Shown here: in pieces, positions 20,346 through 31,060 of the stretch
Layout of the letters: each line of letters opens with the position of its first letter
Position numbering within the stretch: the stretch's first letter is position 1
Source: Akanthomyces muscarius
Lineage: Eukaryota; Ascomycota; Sordariomycetes; Hypocreales; Cordycipitaceae
Reading direction: 5' to 3'
Assembly: GCF_028009165.1 (NCBI RefSeq)
Contig: NC_079242.1
Location: forward strand, 5,022,001 to 5,086,000
Length of the DNA: 64,000 nucleotides
Translations under genes and position numbers: made by a program
Notes under the pieces: model-generated
Databases searched by the model: none
What the model saw: the letters and a program-made list of their open reading frames with translations, nothing else
Told to the model about the DNA's origin: nothing

Positions 20346-20657
20346 GGGCTTTTTTGCTTCGGAACATGAAGCTTTGTCCTTTCGGGAAAGTTTCTATCAA
20401 AACAGTTACGCAGACGTAGATGGCCCTCCTGAAACTTCGGTTGAAAGAGGGCTCGTCTTCACGCCAACCGCGCCGCAGGATTTCGCGCCACAAAACTTCG
20501 ACGATGATCCGGCGGAAAAATCTCCATGGAAGCTGGAGCAGATTGAAGTAAGTCTGTTTGCAGTCATCTCTGATAAATGAGAAACTTTCTGTTTTGTTTT
20601 TTATGATGAATTTAACATTTGGGTTGGGCGTAGATTAGCGTGGTCTTTGAGAGGTAG
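20344..20657 (+). CDS. Small two-exon gene model, possibly the 3' part of a larger or decayed gene
   Basis: ATG 20344 in a good context (tagccATGGGC) opens MGFFASEHEALSFRESFYQN. Exon 1 ends at 20547 at GAA|GTAAGT; after an 86-nt intron ending GGCGTAG, exon 2 (20634-20657) adds ISVVFER and a stop, for 75 aa in total. The splice signals are strong and the join LEQIE|ISVVFER is smooth, which argues for a real transcript. I know no family. No larger upstream exon was found on this strand. Its start overlaps the opposite-strand start of the 360-aa gene by two bases, so at least one of the two models needs revision. It could be a remnant. Confidence 0.4.
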
Positions 20658-23389
20658 AATGACTCAACCAGTAGCGATCCTTCCAGGGACGAGGCTGCGA
20701 AGTCAGCGCTTTTGCTGATAGATGTATGCGACATCGGAAACGCATTGATCTTTGGCCTACCATATGCTCACTGTGCGCTCGTCCGATCATATCGAGAACA
20801 ACCGAATACAACAAGTACATAGCAATCTGACGCCTTTCGTGCACTTTGTAACCTGCCTGCCTCAGCACAGTCTTTGCTACACACACTGAAATGACTCAAC
20901 TCAACGGTGAATTTTCAGACTGCACTGTGTATTTCAACTCACCGTTGATAAAGATAGGGTTCAGGAACTTAGTTATTATTTCATAGGCGCACGCCTTCTC
21001 CACGCAACCTTGCGGCATGTGTTGAGTTGCTTGATGGTTGTGCCCGACGTTTCAATCTGGGCGTCGTCTATGCCCCTTCGAGCATCACGGGCATCTCTCC
21101 CGCCATTGAAAGTCCTACTGAACGTGGCATTTTGAGCATTTGATAAACTAATCTATCGAGACATTTTCAAGATGTTCCAAATATCCTTGATGCCGAGAGC
21201 GTCGTTTTGCCAGGGAGGCGACGGGTTTGGGTAAGCCTTCAAAAAGAAGAAAACCCTCCGGACCGTGGCTAGTTCAACAATTAAAAGGGGGGAAGTGAAA
21301 ATAAAACCGCCAAGAAGGAAGAAGAGAAAAGCAAAGGCCCTTTCTGTTCTTGGTGTGCTGGCCCTCTGCCTCGGCCACCTTCACCCGACCCATTCCTTGG
21401 CAGAGCTGCGTGCCACCAATTACGTATTGCAACCAAGTAAATGAAGAGTATCCCTGGAATATCGCAGCCGATGGATCTCGAGCGGCTTGATTGCGCGCAT
21501 TTTAGTAAAGGGCCCTCAGCCGATCGGTAAGCCCTCCTGCCGTGTAGAGTTGACTAAAGCCGGCAACGAGGTGGACCAATCATTCGGCGGGTCTCTGGGG
21601 CAGTGATGAGGCGTATTAGCCAAGGAAATCATCGTAATACCCAGAGCAGCGCTGCTGATCGTTACGTAGCTACGCCGCGGAGTGAGTATCGAGGGAAGGG
21701 CCTCGGCCCGTCGCTAATGTCTCTGCCTGTGCAGAGGCGTCTTTAGCAGGTAGCGCCATGACTTGCGTGGGGCATCAACCGTGTTTTCAGCAGATTATAT
21801 CATGCACCTAAGGATACAATTGATTTTGTTAAAGATATCACTCGGCCACTTCCCGAGATAGAAGGAGACGCATCATCGACGGCGGAGGGAGGCCATGCTC
21901 ACTAGCCAGCCGCTCACACTAAGCTTCATCACATCAGATAGAATCGGATAATAAGCTCCGCATCACCAAAGAAAAAGAAAATCAGCTCGTGTTTGTGAAT
22001 GTTCCGTTGAATAATCGCAGTTTAATACGGACGAAGATCTCACTGAAAGCGTATCGAATGAAAGCTTGGTGTGTTAGTGCTTACGCTAAATCACCACGGC
22101 CCATTGTGGGGTGACTGTACCCGCGGATTGTGACGAGTAGTTGAACGAATCGCGAGGCGTGTCCACGAGCTTAATCTGACCGTTCGCCCTATGATCAGGC
22201 AGGCCCTAAACAACGAAACCAAGCCTTACGGCACTTGGATGGTGAAAGGGGTGGATCGTTTATCCAAGGCTTTCGTCCATCCGGCCGGCAAACTGAGGCG
22301 CCCCACGCAGCCAGCGGCACGCCGGACGCACGGGCCACCGAGAAACAGGACCCCTGCATCCAACGGCAATATCCGTCAGATTCCTATCGGGGTGAGCCTG
22401 GCCAGGACACACACAAGTGTCTTTTTTCTGGTGTTATTTTTGACTGGCCAAGCCCTATGTGCGTGTTCTGGCTCAAGCCTTGAATTTTACAGCTCAAAGG
22501 CAAAGGGAAGACAGCTATGGATACGTCGAGCGGCGTGGTGAACTAAAGAACGAGACGTGATGATGGACAGCAACAAAGTGAGACACTGTCGATGGCTTCA
22601 AGTCTTCGCATATGCAGGGGGGACGGAGGCTTAATACAAGCATGTATTCAAGTTCTCACATCTGCAAGTAGAAGGTCGTTTGCACCAGCCGTGCAGCTCC
22701 AGCTCCAGCCCCCAACAGATGCATAGATCGTATGGTCTTACGACGGACCCTCGGCCGAGTGCTAGCTTGCTTTTTTCAGTTTTTGATGAGGCGAAGGAAG
22801 GCGGGGCATAAGCACGGAGTACAAAGGGGTGCGTGAGGCGCGGATCACATACCAGTAGTTGCAGATCTACCACACCCACCCGGATCTCGCAAGGATATCC
22901 ACATAAACTTACAACGTAGCATGCATGACTAAACTATTGTATGTATGCACGTGGGTGTTAATTACATGGCTAGCTTTCATATTGACTTTATTGACGAATC
23001 TGATGAAATTGAGAAACTTGAAAATGTTGTGTCTACCAATTCGCTGGCAAACGTACAGTGTTGTGCAAAGTGCAGGCACCTCGTTGAACTAACTGCACGC
23101 TGCTTTTAGTCGTAACATTTATCTAGCAGATTGACCATTTATAATTTATATACCCCAACCGAGCGTGTCTCACAACTCACACTCACACATAGGTGCTTAC
23201 TAGTTCAAAGTGCTGCTACTTAGCGGGGTGCTTGTGATTGAGCTGAGTATCGTCTCTCAACCTGGCCAGCTGAAGGGCGACACGCAGCTGTGACCACCCC
23301 AGCCAGGTCATATAATCGTCAGTAATAAGGTGGTAAGCGCTAGAAATTGTTAAACGAATAAACCTGCATCATGCTGGAAGAGGTATTGA
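20658..23389. other. 2.7-kb intergenic region without a recognisable gene
   Basis: Single-copy looking sequence of normal base composition with only short open frames, including one of 116 codons at 22191-22541 without family resemblance. A small hairpin is seen near 20899-20948 (TCAACGGTGA ... TCACCGTTGA). A stretch near 22858-22900 weakly resembles the repeats at 23390-23579. No tRNA or transposon signature was seen. Confidence 0.35.
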
Positions 23390-23579
23390 GCTGCAGGTTC
23401 ACTATCCCCATCCGGGTCTGCTCAAGACAATCGACAGGAGGAGTGTACCGCGTCATATGCCCATTTGGGCTTCTCAATACAGTCTGCTCGAGGAATGAAG
23501 TGTACCTGCCGGGTTGCTGCAGACTCACTGTGCCCATCCCGGTTTCTCAAGACAATCTATACGAGGGCTGTACCACGTC
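23390..23579. repeat. Three imperfect direct repeats in the promoter of a secreted-protein gene
   Basis: Units A (23390-23454), B (23455-23515) and C (23516-23579) share the order CCCAT..GGG, (T/G)CTCAAGACAATC, (C/G)GAGG, TGTACC. A and C also share CTGCAG at their start and CC(G/A)CGTC at their end. The block ends just before the TATA-like box at 23587 and about 120 bp before the ATG at 23697. Position and repetition suggest a cis-regulatory array. Confidence 0.75.
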
Positions 23580-23586
23580 TGAAAAG

Positions 23587-23594
23587 TATATAAG
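23587..23594 (+). promoter_or_regulatory. TATA-like box of the eight-cysteine secreted protein gene
   Basis: TATATAAG sits 110 bp before the ATG at 23697. The leader that follows is C/A-rich (CATCATCATCC, CAAACAACAATCC, CAATTCAACTTC), typical of highly expressed fungal secreted-protein genes. Confidence 0.6.
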
Positions 23595-23696
23595 GAGGGC
23601 GCTTTCCTACCCTTTGTTCAACTCTTCTACATCATCATCCAAACAACAATCCAAACAATTCAACTTCAACTTCAAACCCAACTTCAATCAGCAATC

Positions 23697-24075
23697 ATGC
23701 AGTTCTCTACCGTTGTCACTACTCTTTTCCTCGCCGGCTCGGCCATGGCCTGTGCCAACGGTCCTTACAAGACCGGCGCCAGCTGCGGCGGAAACTGTGC
23801 CAACGTCAAGCGATGCGGTGACGGCAACCACATTGTAAGTTCTCACTGTGAAACCCGCCCATACTCTACAACGGTCTGTCACGCTTGCCTCTGCGCTGTC
23901 AAAACCTTTGCGCCTCAGGACGCAGATGCTCAGAAATGCAGAGGACAGTCTGGAGCAAACCGGTGGAGTGTCCTGGCTCAAGATGCTAATCATATCGCTA
24001 TAGATTCAATGCCTCGACGGATACTGGAGAGAGGTCCAGGCCTGCAGCCACTGCAAGTTTGGCTCTTGCGCTTAG
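23697..24075 (+). CDS. Small secreted cysteine-rich protein (eight Cys), effector-like
   Basis: Exons 23697-23834 and 24004-24075 give 69 aa; the intron runs GTAAGT...GCTAATC...CTATAG and is phase 0. A signal peptide (residues 1-18, MQFSTVVTTLFLAGSAMA) is followed by a mature peptide of about 51 residues with eight cysteines at 19, 30, 34, 40, 49, 60, 63 and 68 (GASCGGNCANVKRC, IQCLDGYWREVQACSHC, GSCA). The even Cys count implies four disulfides. Fungal small secreted proteins of this form include effectors and antimicrobial peptides; I cannot place it in a named family. Promoter features are a TATA-like box and a threefold repeat. The 169-nt intron is long for this genome but its signals are good. 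Confidence 0.82.
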
Positions 24076-24302
24076 AGGTGACCAGTTGGTCATCTCGTGC
24101 TAAATGTCAAGGAGTGGAATCTGTAGGGGGAGCCGCCTGAGGCATGATAGATACTAATTTAGTCTAGCTAGATTATCTTCTAGGGAAATGCCAGCGAGTT
24201 AAGAGGAGAAATAATTTGCTCGCTAATTGTGAAACATTACTATCTTCACACTTTGCTCTCTCACACCTTATACCACTAACTCATAGGGCTTCGCAGGGAG
24301 AA

Positions 24303-24336
<34 letters not shown>

Positions 24337-24755
24337 ATGAACAGACGAAAAGATTTAATTGAAGCCACTGAAAACCCAGGAGCTACTCGAGGCTCACATT
24401 TGCATCTGTTTATTCCTGGTCTAATCCTTCGGGGGCTACCTTACCTCGACTTTTGTAGACACGTCTAATGCCTTGCATGAATATAACTGGCGTGGAGTAA
24501 ATTGTCACTATCACCAACAGCGTCCATAGAATTTTTTTAGACTTTCTTTTCCACACAGATGTTCTACCGCTGATAGTATTCGCAAGTCGCCAATTGGCTA
24601 AGACATTCGTAACCCTAACCCTAAGAAGGCATATTTCCAATGCACATTCAACCTCGACTATACAGCCTCAGCCCCGACCCGGTACCAGGAGCTATTGAAA
24701 CAGACATCATAATTTTATCACTGCGGTGAACACGCAGTCTTCTTCACGGCGATGA
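24076..24755. other. Intergenic region with (AT)n microsatellite
   Basis: Convergent 3' regions of the secreted-protein gene and the Dabb gene. A (TA)n tract of roughly 30 bp occupies about 24305-24333, and two telomere-type units (CCCTAACCCTAA) lie near 24611-24622. No gene was recognised. Confidence 0.5.
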
Positions 24756-25234
24756 TCAGGCAATCAAACCAGGCGTAAAGTACACCGTCAAGACGCCCTC
24801 AACGCCCAGCGTTCTGGCAGTGTTCTTGAACTCGCCGTGCGCAGGGCACTCGTTGTCATAGAACTTCATGTCGTCCATACAGGCGAACTCCGTTTTGCAC
24901 ACGACCGTGTAGCCTTGGGAGCGGGGGTCCTCCTTTGCGGAACCGACGACGAGGGATTTGATGCAAGGTTTACCGTCCTGCAGTAGTAAGAGCGAGGTAC
25001 CTATTAGCTAGAAAGAAAAGAAAAAAGGAACAAAGAAAATTGATCAACGCGGGAATTCCGGCGAGCTTTACACTTGTAGAAATAGGACAGATTCTTGAAG
25101 CTTTTGGTTGTTCAAGGACAGAGACTTGCCTTTTGGTCTGCCTGGTTGACTTTGGCGTAGGCACTAATGAGCTTCGCCTGGTTCTCCTTGTCGGGGATCT
25201 TGAACATCGTCACACGATGGATTTGGTCGGCCAT
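24756..25234 (-). CDS. Stress-responsive alpha/beta barrel (Dabb) domain protein
   Basis: Exons 25234-25130 and 24977-24756 give 108 aa, the usual size of a single Dabb domain. Visible blocks: MADQIHRVTMFKIPDKENQA (strand 1 with the conserved HRV-x-x-FK), then KPCIKSLVVGSAKEDPRSQG, TEFACMDDMKFYDNECPAHG (the H-x-F-like C-terminal helix region) and GVEGVLTVYFTPG. Dabb proteins are small dimeric barrels; relatives act in stress responses or as cyclases in polyketide and aromatic pathways, but the sequence does not tell which. The intron needs a GC donor (CAAAAG|GCAAGT ... CTGCAG) to keep phase 0; no nearby GT gives a workable frame. It is about 2 kb from the metabolite locus, so membership is possible but unproven. 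Confidence 0.88.
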
Positions 25235-27128
25235 TCTGGCGGCGAGCCCAGCTATGTCTCTTCAATAAATCAGGCCGCTTAGTGGTGGACTGGACGTGGA
25301 GGAATAGGTGGAAATGGCAGAGTAACGTTTTTGATAGCTGTATCATGGGGAAGTGAACTTGTTCACTTGGCGGGGGCGGCAGTGGAGTAGTAGTAATATT
25401 AACGCCGGCGTCGTGTAAGACGGGCCAACATATCAGCAAAGAGTGAAGACCGCCTTGGCAGCTGGGCCAGCTCGCAAATGCGACTTTAGAAGTTTGGTGT
25501 AAGTCAGCACCAGGTCGTCCAAGCCACGTCGAGTTTCGCGCACTAATCATCCGTCCTGCAGTCTTTATTGGTTATTTGTTCCCACTTCGCCCTGAATTAG
25601 CGCTACCGCGGGGCTTTGCCTGGCGAAAATGATGCCCCCATGGACACACCGCGCGGCATCTCGCAATGTGAATGAAACGGTCATATCGCTCTTTCAGCTG
25701 CGATGCATGCTTTGACTCCTGATAGGCCGAAACACTCTGGCATCAGGGGCAAGGGATCTAAAGTAGGGAAGTTCAGGGAGTTACACCGGGCGGGGAGAGT
25801 TTACCTGCATGCAAATCCTTCTTGGGCCTTTTTTATGACACATCTGCCATAGGTGTGTGTAGATTGGGTTCCGCGCGAATATCCGTGAGCCACAAAAAGA
25901 TCGGACGAACCCCGCTAGAGACTCCAGAACTTCTCAGCCCTCATCGCGGCGACGTGGGTGAACGGATAGTTTGCTTTAGCGTTGCCGCCACGGAGATGCT
26001 AGAAGCCTTCATCGTTCGTCGCATGGATTTAATCATCACGCGCTGTCATAGTCGCATCGAGCAGCTCCTAGCCAATCGGGGGCTTGAGCTATCCAGGCTG
26101 GCATTACTCGGTGGAACATTAGCCCATTGCAGATGAATTCTTACAATGGGCTGAGTCCTTTACAGCCACCGGGCGGGCATACAGGAACAGTACGATGAAT
26201 GTGTTGAAACAAAAGCAGATATAAGCATGTTTCGTAAACAAATCCTTGGCATGCGGGTTTGACAAAGGCAGTTGACTAACAGTGGATAAAAAGCGTTGCG
26301 CTAGGTCTCAGCCGTTGATTCAGCCCGCTGGCCGCACAGCATAAAACTAATTTTCGCAAGAGACAGACGTACTTTGGGGTCAGAGTAAGCTCCTGCTGCT
26401 ACGCGTAGGCTTTAAAGTCTCTAGACGGCTCCATCTGTGCAATCGGCGTACGGGCTAGCAATCAGGATGTTGAGCGGGTTGTCGCTCCATTGCATGTGTT
26501 CTCCCTGCCGCTTTGCGGGCTGAGTGGCGATGAGAACACCTCACATCGTACCAGCATGCGGGAGTTGCCGAATTAGCAGGCAGAAAAGAGCAGAGAAGAT
26601 AAAGACTCTTGTTTGTTTGCTTTTCCATACCCTTTTCTGTAGCCGGATACAAACCGGGTGTCCGATTCTCTTCGGTAGTTCCATCGGCTATGCTTCCAGT
26701 AAAAACGAGAGGGCTTCGGGCTGTGCCGATTAACTAGCTTGCTAGATAGGCACGAGATGGATCGGTCAGGGACAGGGACTTGACGGACTCTCGTGGATCC
26801 GATGTGCGTGACTAACTACGGCATTCGTCTACGCTGAGATTCAACAGTAAATTGTACCTTTTCTACCCGCGCTCTGGCTGAAATACTTCACTTCTACATC
26901 CCACATTCAGCGCCCGCATATTGCGAAGAGCGCCACGTCATGCCTCGATCAGCCTTACCACCTCTCATTTTTCACCCGAATTCTTTTCTCCCCCTTGCAA
27001 CGCCCTTTTGACGACGACCGCACTTGAAATATCGCAGACGCTGCAGCTGTTTGCCTCCCCGTCCGTCTATCCGCGACGACTGATTGCCACTGTGTCACCA
27101 CGCTAAACCATAGCCTGTGGTTCTGGGC
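25235..27128. other. 1.9-kb intergenic region
   Basis: Contains the promoter of the Dabb gene (-) and, at its right end, the leader of the Zn2Cys6 regulator (+). Short open frames only; no repeat, RNA gene or transposon signature was recognised. Confidence 0.35.
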
Positions 27129-29355
27129 ATGCGACCAGCTGAAAAGCCCGGTAAGCTGCGCGCCCATCTCAAGCAAAAGAAGCAGAAAAAGCCAGCTTAC
27201 GACCGGCTAACCACGCATCGCAGCGGCTCGAAGCCTGCATGGATGTTGGACGTGTCGCGTCCGCCGCAAGAAGTGCGATGAGTGCAGACCCGTTTGCACG
27301 TCGTGCGCGTCGCTGGAGCTGGAGTGCCACGGCTACGGCGCCAGGCCCGCCTGGATGGATAATGGCGCTCTACAAAAGGAGCAGGCGCTGCGCCTCAAGC
27401 AAATTGTTGGCCAGACAAAGTCGAAGAAGAGCCGGCAGCGCGCCCAGGCTGCCTTCATCGCCCAGCCGAGCCACGACGTGCGTAGCGCCACACAGGCAGA
27501 CGCTGCAGCCAAGATGATGGGCCTGCTCGACGGCAGAGCGATGCCACCAACAAAGCCACACTTTCAACAGATGCAGACACATCGCCCCGGAATGACAGCC
27601 ATTGTTGACTCGGCCGGCTGGATCACGGCGCCGCCCAGCGACGTGACAACCGAGTCGCCGTCGCCCTTTTTCAGCGGCAGCAACGAATACTCGCCCAACT
27701 CGACAGGCCTCCACCGCAGCGCAGACACGCGACCCGGCAACATATCGCCAGCGTTGTTCGCGGATGCTTCGATTCCCGAAACCTCGAATCTGGTTGCATT
27801 CGTGGACGGAGATGTATGCTGGGGGGACATCTTGGCTGACTTTGACAACTTTCACGAGACAATCTTCCAAGATCGATACGCTCCGGCCGAGCCTACTGTG
27901 TCCGGCAATATCATGGAGCTGCAACAGACAGCGCCGCAGCGTGATCGACCATTGACGCCGAGTACTTCTGCGCCTGCCGCCACAACGGTGTCCAGCTGGC
28001 CGCACCCCGCCAAGGAGGAGGCCGCAGAGGAAGAAGCCGAGGACGTCATATTCATGCACTTTCTAGACCAGGTGTTCTACCTGCAGTATCCGTACTACCA
28101 ATCGCGTGACGGCCGCGAACGGGGCTGGCTGTTTTCAATCCTGAGGCGCGTCAAGCCTGCCTACTACGCCACGCTGGCGCAGAGCGAGCGGCATTTCCTG
28201 GCGACGGTGCCGCACAACAAGGGCATTGCCAACAGCCTGGCGCAACGCCGCACGGGGACGACGTACTACGACCTGGCCATCCACGGCATGCGGTGTATCA
28301 TGGCAGGCGTCAATAGCCGTACAAGCCTCGTGCAGAGCGTGGAAGCGCTCACTTCGCTCTTGCAATTGCTGTTTTTAGAGGTGAGTAACGAAAACAAATT
28401 GACTCAAAATGAGGCTGGCGAGTATTGTTGGCTAATGTAGAGAAAGGGCTTCACCGGTGGGACAGAAAACTGGAAAGAGTTGCTGCGAGCCGCCGCGAAA
28501 TTGTTGCCTACATTGGTCAGCGCCCGACGCGTCCCGTCAACTCTCGAGCTGGGTGATCGCGGCTGCGGCGTCGATCGCTATCGTCACTCGGGCCTATCCC
28601 CGGACCTCGGCCGATCCTGCTGCGTGATGCTCGGCTCCTTCATCTCGTTTGACATCATCGCCGCCGCCTCGACACGCGGCGAGAGCTTCCTGGACGTGGA
28701 CCACCTCAAGGAGCTGGAGAACCTAGGCACACCCGTGCAGAGCATGATGGGGTGCCGCAGCACGGTCATGGCGCTGATCTGCGAAGTCACGACACTCGAT
28801 CGCTGGAAGAAGACGGCGCAGGCCGCCCACAAGCTGTCCATTGTCGACCTCGTCAAGCGCGGGGCCAGGATCGAAGAGCGACTCTGGCAGGAGGTATGGA
28901 GCAACAGCCCGAGAAACTCTTCTCAGTCGTCGCCCGGATCGACACCGCCATGGGAGCCGTCGGCGCCGCCGACGCACCCGGGTATCAACAAGGTGTATGC
29001 ACTGGCGGGCATAATATATTTACACGTCGTCATGTCGGGCGCGCACCCGTACTTGCAGGAGATTAGGCAGGCTGTGGAGGCTGTTCTGGAGGCGCTCAAG
29101 GACCTGCGGGGCTCGGAGCTGCTGCAGAGCCTTCCGTGGCCGCTGTGTGTGGCGGGGTGTCTGGCGACGGAGGATCAGTACGGCGCTTTCAGACAGCTGC
29201 TGTCTGCTACGGAGGCGTGGGAGGCAACAGGCGGAACATGCTCCGCGGCCTACAGAATAGTCAAGGACTGCTGGGAAAGGAGGAAAGGCTCCGATGAGGA
29301 CTCTGATTGGGCATCCATCATGCATCGGGATGGGCGCCATGTTCTACTCCGATGA
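27129..29355 (+). CDS. Zn2Cys6 transcription factor with fungal_trans_2-like regulatory domain
   Basis: Exons 27129-27150, 27224-28380 and 28441-29355 (donors GTAAGC and GTGAGT; branches CTAAC and CTAAT) give 697 aa. The binuclear zinc cluster lies at residues 15-45: CWTCRVRRKKCDECRPVC followed by TSC and LELEC (C-x2-C-x6-C-x6-C-x2-C-x6-C), with a basic linker (KSKKSRQRAQ). A low-complexity middle leads to an acidic patch (KEEAAEEEAEDVIFMHFLD) and the body DQVFYLQYPYYQ, GWLFSILRRVKPAYY, characteristic of the fungal_trans_2 family (ACR-2/ARG81-like regulators). The C-terminus DWASIMHRDGRHVLL matches the usual family end. The 22-nt first exon is supported because it alone supplies an ATG in frame. 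It may be the pathway regulator of the NRPS locus, which starts about 0.2 kb downstream. Confidence 0.88.
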
Positions 29356-29446
29356 CATGGATGAGTGCCGCGTCAAAAACTACATCTAACTAAACGTGGG
29401 TGGGTACTGTATTTAAATAACTATGTATTGATTCCTTTTATTCTTG

Positions 29447-29473
29447 GTGGTCATGGTGGTCATGGTGGTCTCT
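29447..29473. repeat. 9-bp tandem microsatellite
   Basis: The unit TGGTGGTCA is repeated three times in the spacer between the regulator and the next gene. It is probably simple slippage. Confidence 0.6.
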
Positions 29474-29554
29474 ACTTCATCTCCCCCTCACACGCTATTC
29501 CTATCTTGAGAAATCCTTGAAGCTTCCATGCATCGTGCACCCTTGAGCAAAGTC

Positions 29555-30226
29555 TCAAGGCTTGACGGCCTCTTCCTTGGCGCCCTCTTTGACGTCGCCC
29601 ATGTTCTTGGTGATGCGCATGGCAATGTGCTTCTCCAGGTCCGGGATCGGAGGGTCCTCCTGCACGCGCAGCCCAATCGTCATGCGTGCGACCATCGAAA
29701 AGAATCCCAGCACGATAAACACCTCGACAATCTCATCCTCGGACATGACGCGGCGCGCCCACGCAATCGTCTCGGGAGTATTTCCCCACGTCGCGAGCGA
29801 CTCGTCGAGGAGCGTGATGAGGCACTGCTGGCGCTCCGACCACACGCCCATGGCGAAGAGCTCCTTGGCCGGCAAGCCCTCGCGCAGCGCCGCGATGCGC
29901 TCCTCGCCCATGCCGTTGACGCGCGACACGGGCTCGTTGATGCCGAACACGTACTCGGCGCCGACGGTGCTCGCCATGCGCAGCACGATGAGCTGGTAGT
30001 CAAGGATCTGGATCTTGCGCGTGGCGCCATTGAGGAGCGCCTTGAGGAGCTCCATCACGGGCACGAAGAGGCCCGGCGAGCGGGCGAGCGTCGCAAAGAC
30101 GTTGCGCTTGATCTCAAAGTTGCGCAGGAGCTCGGCGTTTGCGTCGTGCTCGGCGTCGGCGTGCCAGATGTCGAGGGGAGCGACAAGGGGCTTGCCGTCG
30201 GTGATGGAGTGACCTTGCTGATGCAT
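29555..30226 (-). CDS. Carboxymuconolactone decarboxylase / AhpD-like protein
   Basis: Single exon, 223 aa from ATG 30226 (MHQQGHSITDGKP). The helical AhpD-like core is visible: SPGLFVPVMELLKALLNGA near residue 52, RKIQILDYQLIVLRMAST near 75, then VWSERQQCLITLLDE near 128 and a helix ending VFIVLGFFSMVARM near 175. The first part fits the carboxymuconolactone decarboxylase family, whose members cleave lactone acids or act as peroxidase-like disulfide proteins. The redox CxxC of AhpD is absent; only one Cys (QQC) sits at the expected helix. No signal peptide. It lies between the Zn2Cys6 regulator and the exporter and is divergent from the exporter, so it could be a tailoring enzyme, but that is inference. 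Confidence 0.85.
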   Translation of the reverse strand: MHQQGHSITDGKPLVAPLDIWHADAEHDANAELLRNFEIKRNVFATLARSPGLFVPVMELLKALLNGATRKIQILDYQLIVLRMASTVGAEYVFGINEPVSRVNGMGEERIAALREGLPAKELFAMGVWSERQQCLITLLDESLATWGNTPETIAWARRVMSEDEIVEVFIVLGFFSMVARMTIGLRVQEDPPIPDLEKHIAMRITKNMGDVKEGAKEEAVKP

Positions 30227-31060
30227 TTTGGGTGGAGTGTTTTGCAAAAGTATGTGTTGAAGTGGACGAGGGCGAGAAGAAGATGGGTGTAATTGAGACG
30301 GGCCAAGACTAGATGACCCATGAAGGGTATTTATCAAGACGTCATTTTTTTTGTCTTGTTTGACGACCACGGCGGCTCATGTCGTGAAATATGGGAACTG
30401 TTCCAGAATGGCATTATTCCGAGATGTAATTGTCGTCTTACTCCCAAGAGCGTGCAAGTCGCGGACAACCTTCGCTTGTGCGCAGCAGCAGGAACAATAA
30501 GAGCCACCACCGCCGGCGTCAACGCTAGTCCGCCTTGGAACGAGGAAAACCTGAGATTCGCTTGCGCCTGGTTTGTCCCTGATCAGGCCATAAGACAGAG
30601 TCGCAGGGCAAAAATCACTGGCCGGGGCTGAGGCGTGCAAGCCGTGGTGCCTGGATCGGCGGCCCGCCAACTGTGTATCGCCTCACGCCCCAGAGAGTTA
30701 CCGCCCACCCCCCTCCCCTCTCTGTGCCGCCGGTGGGCTCTGTTTACTGCCCGCCCACGTCAAGGCCATGTCAAGAAAGAAAAAGGAGAAAGAATGAGCT
30801 GGCTTGATAATAAAGAATCCAGAAGCTGACAAATTTTACTTTCGCTTATTCACCAGAGCGGAAGGAAACCCCGAGAAAATAGTCTCCTGTCTTGTCCTCT
30901 CCCACACATCATTGTCCATCTGACCTAGGTCAAAACTCGATCACACACCACCGTATGCTTTTTTATGAGCTCAGATTCGCACAAAAGAATCAATTGATCC
31001 CTTCTTACCTCCCATCCATTTAATTTCTCTCCGGTTCATTCTTCCAACGATCGAGTCAAC
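30227..31060. promoter_or_regulatory. Divergent promoter region between the CMD-like gene and the exporter
   Basis: 0.83 kb shared by two divergent genes of the putative metabolite locus. GC-rich patches such as GATCGGCGGCCCGCC near 30655-30670 contain CGG/CCG triplets of the kind bound by Zn2Cys6 dimers, but such triplets are common, so this is only suggestive. No other gene was found. Confidence 0.4.

Noticed and set aside
22191..22541. 116-codon open frame with ATG
   Set aside because: No homology that I recognise, basic low-complexity composition, no splice or promoter support; likely chance.
24410..24640. 76-codon minus-strand frame with one hydrophobic stretch
   Set aside because: Single weak helix, no promoter or family support, overlaps telomere-type units and AT-rich spacer.
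27370..28059. 229-codon open frame on the minus strand inside the Zn2Cys6 regulator
   Set aside because: It is the reverse shadow of exon 2, which has a zinc cluster and clear family motifs; the minus frame has no family resemblance.
30655..30670. CGG/CCG-rich patch as the binding site of the cluster regulator
   Set aside because: Only one loose match and no clear equivalent in the NRPS promoter; kept only as a remark on the intergenic region.
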